Part shown: piece by piece, positions 1-5,297 of the stretch
Layout: each line of letters opens with the position of its first letter
Numbering within the stretch: position 1 is the first letter of the stretch
NCBI GenBank assembly: GCA_005787665.1
Contig: SYAB01000319.1
Coordinates: forward strand, 1 to 8,219
From: Actinomycetota bacterium
Lineage (GTDB): Bacteria > Actinomycetota > Actinomycetes > Mycobacteriales > Mycobacteriaceae
Length of the DNA stretch: 8,219 nucleotides
Direction of reading: 5' to 3'
Translations under genes and position numbers: made by a program
Notes under the pieces: generated by a model
Databases searched by the model: none
What the model saw: only the letters and a program-made list of their open reading frames with translations
Told to the model about the DNA's origin: nothing

Positions 1-1191
1 GGCGGCCGGTGCGGGCCTGACCGCACGGCTGGCCGCCCGCGCCGCGGCCCCCGATGGCGCAGTGGCCCGCGGGGGCCTCGGCTCACGATCGCGGCGCAAG
101 ACCCTGCCGCCGGGATCACCGACGGACAGCGGGCCGGGCGCCGCGGCACCATCCACCGGCGCGGCGCCCGGCGCGACCGACCCGGCGGCAACCTCACCCG
201 GGGTTTCGCGGGTCTGCGTTCCCGCCGGGGAAGGCGCGGTGGCCCTCGACGGCACGATCGCCTGCCCGATATCGCGGATGACCGAGGTGACGAAGGTGAT
301 CGGCGCGGTGACGATCGCGACGATGCCGTCCCACACCGCGGCGGCCACGGTGGCCAGCGAGCTCCCGTCGGCGAACCACGAATCGTAGGGCAGCGACTGC
401 AGGATGGTGTAGAGGCTGCGCTGCGGAGTGACGATCAGTTCGCGGAAGTCCAGAAACAGCTTGGTCAGCAGATCGGGAGTCGGGCTGACCTCCTCGCCCT
501 CCCAGCTCTGCAGCGTCCAGCCGTCCTCGGGGTTGCCGGTCACCACCACCACACCGGTGTTCTCCAGCGGTGCCTTGATCACCGGGTTGGTGACGTTCAT
601 CAGCGTCCAGGCCTGGATCGTGGCGCCGTGGGAGAACACCACCGGGTTCACGTCGCCGCTGGCATAGATGGCGGCGAGCGCGTCGTTGACCCGTGCGTCG
701 AAGTTGTTGCCCGTTTCGCCGAAGACGACCGGCAACGACCGCACGCCCAGCGACCAGGCCGCCACCGGCAGCACGTAGAGCAGGCCGGCTGCCGTGTAGG
801 CCAGGCTCTCCGCGCCGGTACCCGGTAATCCCTCGAGGTAGCCGGCGGTGATCTCACGCACCCCGCCCACCACGTCGGGGGTGATGCCGCTGAGCGCGGC
901 GTAGGGGGCCGCGGTCAGCGCCGTGCGAACCATGTCCGACACGTAGATGCCGTCGTGGACGTTGGCGTCGAGGATCTGGGCGATGGCCAACGCCTGCTGC
1001 TCACCCAGCGCGGTCAGCCCGGGGCCGGGCACCGTGCTGCTGATGATCCCCTCGGCGTTGGCGGTCGACTCCGCGTGGCGCACCCAGGTCACGGTGATCG
1101 ACTGGGCAGCCCAGGCGGGCAACGCCGAGACGACGAGCAGTCCGATGGCGGCGATGAGGGCGGCGGAGGCGCGTCGCAGACCGTGCAGCAT
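1..1191 (-). CDS. Secreted histidine phosphatase family protein (C-terminus cut by window edge)
   Basis: The frame is open from an ATG at 1191 down to base 1 (397 codons, no stop), so the C-terminus is missing. Residues 1-29 form a signal peptide: Arg-Arg at 6-7, a hydrophobic core, and an A-W-A cleavage motif at 26-28. The histidine phosphatase (phosphoglycerate-mutase-like) signature follows directly: R38-H39-A40-E41-S42 holds the His that is phosphorylated. S85-D86-x-x-R89 supplies the second Arg, and S187-H188-G189 the second catalytic His. E113 or E120 is the probable acid. A hydrophobic stretch at about 279-305 could be a membrane-associated helix. From about 318 the protein becomes an Ala/Pro/Gly-rich, probably disordered tail that turns Arg-rich near the edge. 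Inferred role: an extracytoplasmic phosphatase acting on a small phosphorylated molecule or phosphoprotein; the substrate is unknown. It is transcribed away from the methyltransferase. No Shine-Dalgarno sequence is visible, in keeping with a leaderless transcript. Confidence 0.88.
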   Translation of the reverse strand, partial: MLHGLRRASAALIAAIGLLVVSALPAWAAQSITVTWVRHAESTANAEGIISSTVPGPGLTALGEQQALAIAQILDANVHDGIYVSDMVRTALTAAPYAALSGITPDVVGGVREITAGYLEGLPGTGAESLAYTAAGLLYVLPVAAWSLGVRSLPVVFGETGNNFDARVNDALAAIYASGDVNPVVFSHGATIQAWTLMNVTNPVIKAPLENTGVVVVTGNPEDGWTLQSWEGEEVSPTPDLLTKLFLDFRELIVTPQRSLYTILQSLPYDSWFADGSSLATVAAAVWDGIVAIVTAPITFVTSVIRDIGQAIVPSRATAPSPAGTQTRETPGEVAAGSVAPGAAPVDGAAAPGPLSVGDPGGRVLRRDREPRPPRATAPSGAAARAASRAVRPAPAA

Positions 1192-1197
1192 GGCGAC

Positions 1198-1203
1198 ACG
1201 CTA
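1198..1203 (-). promoter_or_regulatory. Candidate -10 box for a leaderless phosphatase transcript
   Basis: On the minus strand this reads TAGCGT, matching the mycobacterial TANNNT pattern. It ends six bases before the ATG at 1191, so transcription would begin at or next to the A of the start codon. The absence of a Shine-Dalgarno sequence supports this. TANNNT is common by chance, and no convincing -35 box is seen. Confidence 0.4.
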
Positions 1204-1208
1204 GCGCC

Positions 1209-1214
1209 TATGGT
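1209..1214 (+). promoter_or_regulatory. Candidate -10 box for the methyltransferase
   Basis: The hexamer TATGGT fits TANNNT and lies 65 bases upstream of the methyltransferase ATG. It would give a leader of about 59 bases containing a Shine-Dalgarno sequence. It sits five bases from the opposing candidate -10 of the phosphatase gene, so the two promoters would compete for the same stretch. The call rests on the motif alone. Confidence 0.3.
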
Positions 1215-1232
1215 CGGGTACGTCACCGCCGC

Positions 1233-1261
1233 ACGGCGATGCCACCCGCCGACGGCGATGC
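1233..1261 (+). repeat. 10-bp direct repeat in the methyltransferase leader
   Basis: ACGGCGATGC occurs at 1233-1242 and again at 1252-1261, a spacing of 19 bases (about two helical turns). It could be a paired regulator site or a chance duplication in GC-rich DNA. It lies between the candidate -10 and the ribosome binding site. Confidence 0.3.
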
Positions 1262-1265
1262 GGAT

Positions 1266-1270
1266 GAGGA
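1266..1270 (+). promoter_or_regulatory. Ribosome binding site of the methyltransferase
   Basis: GAGGA lies nine bases before the ATG at 1280, a normal Shine-Dalgarno spacing. It supports this ATG as the start. Confidence 0.6.
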
Positions 1271-1279
1271 CCAGAGACC

Positions 1280-2287
1280 ATGCCGATTCAGATCGACCGG
1301 GCCATGGGCCGCGACCTCGCTCCGCAGTGGGACGACGCCCTGCAGATCGTGTGCAACGAGTTCGAGGGACTCGATACCTACCGCGGCTACCACAACGCGT
1401 TCGCCCGCGTACTCAAGCCCGATCCGCTCGGACGCGTTCTGATGCTGGGCACCGACCAGCGCGATCTGTTCGTTCCGCTGCTGCGGCGGACCGTGGCCGA
1501 GGAGGTACCGGCCGACGGCCGGATCTTCGATATCGGCGCCGGGGACGGCCAGACCTTCGCCTACATCGCCGATGCGGTGCCGGCCGGGACAACGGTCTCG
1601 ATCGCCGAACCCAATCCCGCGTATCTCGCTGCCTACCAAGGCTTCCTGGAGCGCCATCCGCACCTTCGTAGCGGTACTGCCACCCCTGCCGGCCTCGACG
1701 ACATCGACGAGGAGGCCACCGACAGCGTCGGCGCCCTTCCCGAACCGGGCAGCATCGATGTGGCATTGGGTCTGCACATGATCTACTTCGCCACCGACCC
1801 GGCGCGCAGCCTGCGAGCCATCCTGCGATTCCTCAAACCGGGTGGGGTGTACGTCAACGTCGCCACCGACGAGGAGACCGCCTACAGCGGAGCGGTGCTG
1901 CGATCGTTCGTCGAGTCCGGCGGCGACACCGGCGACAACCACCGCCACGGCGCCGCCATCGCCGAGCGCCGACGTCTCCTGGCACCGGAGTCCGAGGGTG
2001 GTGGCGGCCTCGCGACCGCCGCCGCGGCGGCAGGGATCGAGGTCGAGGTCGACGCGCTCCGCCAGCCCAGCCGGATGTATGGCCACTCCCTCGCCGACCT
2101 GCTGGCGTTGGCCAACATCAGCGTGCTGACCGGCCACCCCGGCACCCAGAAATTCGAGAGCGCCGCGAGGGTCCTTCGCGATCACCCCGAGGACGTCGAC
2201 CTCCGCATCGAAACCGAGGGTCCGCGGACGGGGATGTGGAGCGTGACCCAGCCGCAGTGGGTGACCCGGGTGCGACGGGTGCGCTGA
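1280..2287 (+). CDS. Class I SAM-dependent methyltransferase
   Basis: This 335-residue protein is predicted to be a cytoplasmic enzyme that transfers a methyl group from S-adenosylmethionine. The Rossmann motif I is D84-I-G-A-G-D-G90, followed by an acidic residue in I-A-E110-P-N-P, placed to bind the SAM ribose. D160-V-A-L-G-L-H166 matches motif II, and L185-K-P-G-G189 is the usual loop before strand 5. About 80 residues precede the fold, and roughly 140 residues follow the L-K-P-G-G loop; these probably form a substrate cap. The C-terminal part includes a Gly-rich insertion near 238-244 and an Ala run near 245-251. Nothing seen identifies the substrate, so small molecule, lipid and protein all remain possible. 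It is divergent from the phosphatase gene and separated from the TetR gene by 86 bases with a hairpin, so it is probably its own transcription unit. The start is supported by a GAGGA site. Confidence 0.85.
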   Translation: MPIQIDRAMGRDLAPQWDDALQIVCNEFEGLDTYRGYHNAFARVLKPDPLGRVLMLGTDQRDLFVPLLRRTVAEEVPADGRIFDIGAGDGQTFAYIADAVPAGTTVSIAEPNPAYLAAYQGFLERHPHLRSGTATPAGLDDIDEEATDSVGALPEPGSIDVALGLHMIYFATDPARSLRAILRFLKPGGVYVNVATDEETAYSGAVLRSFVESGGDTGDNHRHGAAIAERRRLLAPESEGGGGLATAAAAAGIEVEVDALRQPSRMYGHSLADLLALANISVLTGHPGTQKFESAARVLRDHPEDVDLRIETEGPRTGMWSVTQPQWVTRVRRVR

Positions 2288-2289
2288 CC

Positions 2290-2304
2290 GGGGTCGACGA
2301 CCCC
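2290..2304 (+). terminator. Short GC hairpin after the methyltransferase stop
   Basis: GGGGTC and GACCCC form a perfect 6-bp stem with a 3-base loop (GAC), starting two bases after the TGA stop. No T tract follows, so it is not a classical intrinsic terminator. Many mycobacterial hairpins after stop codons lack one. It may limit read-through into the TetR operon or stabilise the mRNA 3' end. Confidence 0.4.
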
Positions 2305-2351
2305 ACCGAGGCGAACCGCAGGCGCCGCGGCCGAAAATGATCTCCGTCTAA

Positions 2352-2371
2352 TTTTGTACTGTGGTACACAA
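2352..2371 (+). promoter_or_regulatory. Inverted repeat, probable TetR operator and core promoter
   Basis: The arms TTTTGTAC (2352-2359) and GTACACAA (2364-2371) flank TGTG. TGTAC/GTACA pair perfectly, and the 8-bp arms carry one mismatch. The site ends two bases before the GTG of the TetR gene, in an AT-rich patch that stands out from its surroundings. It also contains TACTGT (2358-2363), a TANNNT -10 candidate; a second, TAATTT, lies at 2349-2354. A TetR dimer bound here would cover either -10 box. The expected result is autorepression, and co-repression of the downstream operon. The geometry is seen directly; binding by this regulator is inferred. Confidence 0.6.
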
Positions 2372-2373
2372 GT

Positions 2374-3006
2374 GTGGACATGACCCGACCACAGACCCAA
2401 CCGACCCGTCGCCAACGGCGGCGCCTGGAGATCGAACTGCGCCTCCTCGACGCCTCCACAAGCTTGTTCATCGAAAAGGGCTACGACGAGACGACGGTCG
2501 CGGAGATCGCCGACACCGCCGACGTGGCGTACGGGACGTTCTTCAACTACTTCCCCGCCAAGTCGGACCTGCTCGCCGCGATGGGCGAACGTGAAGTGGC
2601 GATCCTGTCCGAGCAGTTGAGCGCCCTGGCCCGGCGTCCCGGCCGGATAGATGACGGGCTCACCGAACTCTTCGGAAGCTTCGCGAAGCGTCTGGAGGGG
2701 GCCTCGCCCAGAGAACGCGCACTGGCCGCCAGGATCCAGGCCATCACCTTCGCCGCCGCCCCCGCCGACCGCGACCTGGGTTATCAGGAGGCCTTCGCCG
2801 CCTTCATCCGCCAGTCCGTCGCATCCGGGCGGGTACGGGCCGACGTCGCGGTCGAGACCCTGGCCGATCTGGTGGCCAGCGCCTACTCGGCGATGGCGCT
2901 GAGCTGGGTGCACATGCCGGAGTTTCCGGTGCGCGATCGGGCGCAGGCGATGGCTGACCTGCTCGGCGAGACCCTGGCCCCCCGCCAATCGGGCGGCACC
3001 CCGTGA
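2374..3006 (+). CDS. TetR/AcrR family transcriptional regulator
   Basis: This 210-residue protein has normal TetR length. An Arg-rich N-terminal arm (about residues 12-17) is followed by the DNA-binding domain. The recognition region, about 40-67, runs from T-T-V-A-E-I-A through the family signature G-T-F-F-N-Y-F-P-A-K-S-D-L-L. The remaining residues are the ligand-binding and dimerisation domain, which varies too much to name a ligand. The start could be GTG at 2374 or ATG at 2380; no Shine-Dalgarno sequence separates them, and the transcript leader would be very short. It is the first gene of the four-gene operon: its TGA stop overlaps the GTG start of the SDR (GTGA). The inverted repeat directly upstream is its most likely operator. 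By analogy with TetR regulators encoded beside oxidative enzymes, it probably represses the operon until a substrate or product binds. Confidence 0.9.
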   Translation: MDMTRPQTQPTRRQRRRLEIELRLLDASTSLFIEKGYDETTVAEIADTADVAYGTFFNYFPAKSDLLAAMGEREVAILSEQLSALARRPGRIDDGLTELFGSFAKRLEGASPRERALAARIQAITFAAAPADRDLGYQEAFAAFIRQSVASGRVRADVAVETLADLVASAYSAMALSWVHMPEFPVRDRAQAMADLLGETLAPRQSGGTP

Positions 3007-3833
3007 TCCCGAACCTCGACGGCAAGGTCGCCGTCGTCACCGGCGCCGCGCACGGGATCGGCCGCGCGCTGGCCATCGGCCTCGCCGCCGAGGGCATGCG
3101 GATGGTGGCCGTCGACATCGACGGCGCCGGCGCGCGGGCGACGGCCGGACAATGCGGGCCCGACGGCCTCGCCCGGCAGGTGGACGTGGCCGATGCCGAC
3201 GCGGTCGACGCTCTGGCCGATTTCTGTTTCGCCGAACTCGGCCAGGTCGACCTGCTGGTCAACAATGCCGGGGTGTTTCAGGGCGGGCTGTGCTGGCAGC
3301 GCAGCGTGGCCGACTGGCAGTGGGCCTTCGGGGTCAACGTCTACGGAATCATCCACGCCCAGCGCAGTTTTCTGCCCCGGATGATCGCCCAGGGCACCGA
3401 GGGCCATGTCCTCAACACCGCATCGGTGGCGGCCTTCGTCTCCGCACCGCTGTCCGGGCCCTACGTGGTGTCCAAATGCGCGGCCTTCTCCCTGACCGAA
3501 TGCCTGGCCCACGATCTGGCCCTGGTCGGCTCGGCGATCGGCGCGTCGGTGCTGGTTCCCAGCGCCTTCGACACCACCATCGCGCGATCGTCGGCCGTGC
3601 GGCCCGCCCGCTTCGGTGTCGACACCACCGAAGACGGGCAAGGGACGGCCGCCGCCCTGGCACAGATCGTCTCCCAGGGCATGCCTCCCGAGGAGGCCGT
3701 GACTCCGGTGATCGACGGCATCCGCTCCGGGACGTTCCTGGTCCCCACCCGACCGAGTTACGCCGAGCAACTCCGCCACCGCTACGAGGCGCTGCGGGAC
3801 CGGGAGCTGCCCGCCCTGACCGAGGTGGACTGA
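3003..3833 (+). CDS. Short-chain dehydrogenase/reductase (SDR)
   Basis: This 276-residue classical SDR is predicted to interconvert an alcohol and a ketone or aldehyde using NAD(P)(H). The cofactor motif is T13-G-A-A-H-G-I-G20, and N87-N-A-G90 is present. The catalytic tetrad is complete: N112, S141, Y154 and K158 (Y-V-V-S-K). D38 at the end of strand 2 (V-A-V-D-I-D) suggests NAD rather than NADP. The C-terminal 80 residues, past the P-S-A-F-D-T segment (about 186-191), would form the substrate loop. The start is GTG, overlapping the TetR stop by 4 nt, with only a weak GC-rich ribosome site, so translational coupling is likely. It is followed three bases later by the monooxygenase. In Mycobacterium tuberculosis the mymA operon also pairs an SDR with a Baeyer-Villiger-type monooxygenase. 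This supports sequential oxidation of one substrate but does not identify it. Confidence 0.92.
   Translation: MIPNLDGKVAVVTGAAHGIGRALAIGLAAEGMRMVAVDIDGAGARATAGQCGPDGLARQVDVADADAVDALADFCFAELGQVDLLVNNAGVFQGGLCWQRSVADWQWAFGVNVYGIIHAQRSFLPRMIAQGTEGHVLNTASVAAFVSAPLSGPYVVSKCAAFSLTECLAHDLALVGSAIGASVLVPSAFDTTIARSSAVRPARFGVDTTEDGQGTAAALAQIVSQGMPPEEAVTPVIDGIRSGTFLVPTRPSYAEQLRHRYEALRDRELPALTEVD
3822..3828 (+). promoter_or_regulatory. Ribosome binding site of the monooxygenase, inside the SDR gene
   Basis: GAGGTGG lies in the last codons of the SDR gene, eight bases before the ATG at 3837. It is the best Shine-Dalgarno match in the operon and fixes this start. Confidence 0.55.
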
Positions 3834-3836
3834 GGC

Positions 3837-5297
3837 ATGGCACGACGCGACGATGTGCGTATCGCGGTGATCGGGGCTGGACCCGCGGGCCTGGCAGCAG
3901 GTCATGAGCTTCTCGCCCAGGGCTTTTCGGACTTCACGATCTTCGAGGCCACCGACGCCGTCGGCGGCACCTGGCACCTGCACTCCTACCCCGGGCTGGC
4001 CTGCGACGTCTGGGCCCACGCCTACACCTTCTCCTACCGGCCCAACCCCGATTGGTCCGCCAGCTTCGTCTCCCAACCCGAGATCGAGGCCTACCTGCAG
4101 ACCTGCGCCACCGAGTTCGGCCTCGACCCGCACATCAGGTTCAACACCCGCATCGCCGCCGCCCGGTACCGCGACGACGGCGTCTGGGTCCTGGAGAGCA
4201 CCACCGGGCAGCGTGTCGAGGTCGATGTAGTCATCAACGCGATGGGCAACCAGCACACCCCCCGCTACCCCGACGTCGAGGGCATCGAGGACTTCGAAGG
4301 GGCCCGTTTCCACGGCACCCGATGGGATCACGACGCCGAGCTGACCGGCAAACGCGTGGTGGTCGTCGGCTCGGCGGCCAGCGCGGTGCAGATCGTCCCC
4401 GAGGTGGCCGAGGTCGCCGGCAGGCTCACCGTGCTGCAGCGCTCACCGAACTGGATCATGCCCAGGGGACGGAAGTTCTATTCCGACGCCCAGCGCGACC
4501 GCTGGCGGCGGTTCCCGGTGACGATGCGGATCATCCGGGCCGTCCAGGAGTTCCTGATGGGCCTGGTGCACGACGCCGCCACCCTGGGCCACAGCCGGGC
4601 CAGGCAGTTCGAATCCCGGGCCCGCAAGTTCATCGACCGCGCGATCCCCGATCCGCAGTTGCGCGCCGCACTGACCCCCACCGACCCCTACGGCTGCAAA
4701 CGCGGTCTGGTCTCCGACGACTTCTACCCGGCGCTGCTGCGCGAGAACGTCGAACTGGTCCCGGAAGGGCTGCGCGCCGTGCGCCCGGCCGGGATCACCA
4801 CCGAGTCCGGCCGCCAGATCGACGCCGACGTCATCATCTTCTGCACGGGCTACCGGGTCCTGGACTTCGACCGCATCGACGTCGTCGGCGAAGCCGGGGA
4901 GAGCCTCGCCGAGGCCATGTCGGACACCATCGAAGCCTTCAAAGGTATTGCAGTTCCGCACTTCCCGAACTATTTCTTCGCCGCCGGACCCAACGGCCTG
5001 CCGCTGGACGCCCCCTACTTCCGCACCGTCGAACGCAACATCGCGACCATCGTGGGGCTGCTCGCGGCCAAGCAGGCGGCCGATGTGCGCGCGCTCGCCG
5101 TCAAGCCGGCGGTCAGCCGCGCCTACAACGACTGGCTGGCGCCGCGCTTCGCGCGCTACTCCTGGGCATCGCCGTCGTGCAGCAGCTACTACCAGGACGC
5201 GAGAGGCCGCACCCCCTTCCTGTTTCCCGGGCGCTTCAAGGAATACGTCAGGCTCCACGACCAATCCGGTCTGCACGAATACGACCTGAGCCGGTGA
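3837..5297 (+). CDS. Baeyer-Villiger-type flavin monooxygenase
   Basis: This 486-residue protein is close to the shorter type I Baeyer-Villiger monooxygenases. It has an N-terminal FAD motif G13-A-G-P-A-G18, then G43-G-T-W46 and S50-Y-P-G-L-A-C-D57. The type I fingerprint FxGxxxHxxxW(D/P) is intact at F153 to D164 (F153, G155, H159, W163, D164). The NADPH Rossmann motif is G178-S-A-A-S-A183. A G-C-K-R motif is at 286-289 and the F-C-T-G-Y motif at 335-339. The enzyme is expected to use FAD, NADPH and O2 to turn a ketone into an ester or lactone, or to oxidise sulfur or nitrogen. The SDR upstream could supply the ketone. ATG follows the SDR stop by three bases, and its own TGA stop overlaps the GTG of the next gene. 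A simple flavin-containing monooxygenase without Baeyer-Villiger activity is the main alternative. The fold is certain, the reaction class likely, the substrate unknown. Confidence 0.92.
   Translation: MARRDDVRIAVIGAGPAGLAAGHELLAQGFSDFTIFEATDAVGGTWHLHSYPGLACDVWAHAYTFSYRPNPDWSASFVSQPEIEAYLQTCATEFGLDPHIRFNTRIAAARYRDDGVWVLESTTGQRVEVDVVINAMGNQHTPRYPDVEGIEDFEGARFHGTRWDHDAELTGKRVVVVGSAASAVQIVPEVAEVAGRLTVLQRSPNWIMPRGRKFYSDAQRDRWRRFPVTMRIIRAVQEFLMGLVHDAATLGHSRARQFESRARKFIDRAIPDPQLRAALTPTDPYGCKRGLVSDDFYPALLRENVELVPEGLRAVRPAGITTESGRQIDADVIIFCTGYRVLDFDRIDVVGEAGESLAEAMSDTIEAFKGIAVPHFPNYFFAAGPNGLPLDAPYFRTVERNIATIVGLLAAKQAADVRALAVKPAVSRAYNDWLAPRFARYSWASPSCSSYYQDARGRTPFLFPGRFKEYVRLHDQSGLHEYDLSR

Noticed and set aside
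1223..2185. 320-codon minus-strand frame opposite the methyltransferase
   Set aside because: The plus-strand frame has a full SAM-binding fold and a ribosome site. The antisense frame has no family features.
2288..2373. Rifamycin-associated element upstream of the operon
   Set aside because: Considered because of the phosphotransferase-like gene. The only inverted repeats here are the GGGGTC/GACCCC hairpin and the TGTAC palindrome, and neither resembles the element as I recall it.
2883..4331. 482-codon open frame on the minus strand
   Set aside because: It is antisense to the TetR, SDR and monooxygenase genes, each with intact motifs. Its Gly/Val/Asp-rich composition is typical of GC-rich antisense shadows.
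4052..5293. Upstream extension of the phosphotransferase frame (414 extra codons, Arg/Pro-rich)
   Set aside because: It lies wholly inside the monooxygenase gene in another frame, has shadow-type composition, and the family N-terminus (G-G-K motif) starts just after the GTG at 5294.
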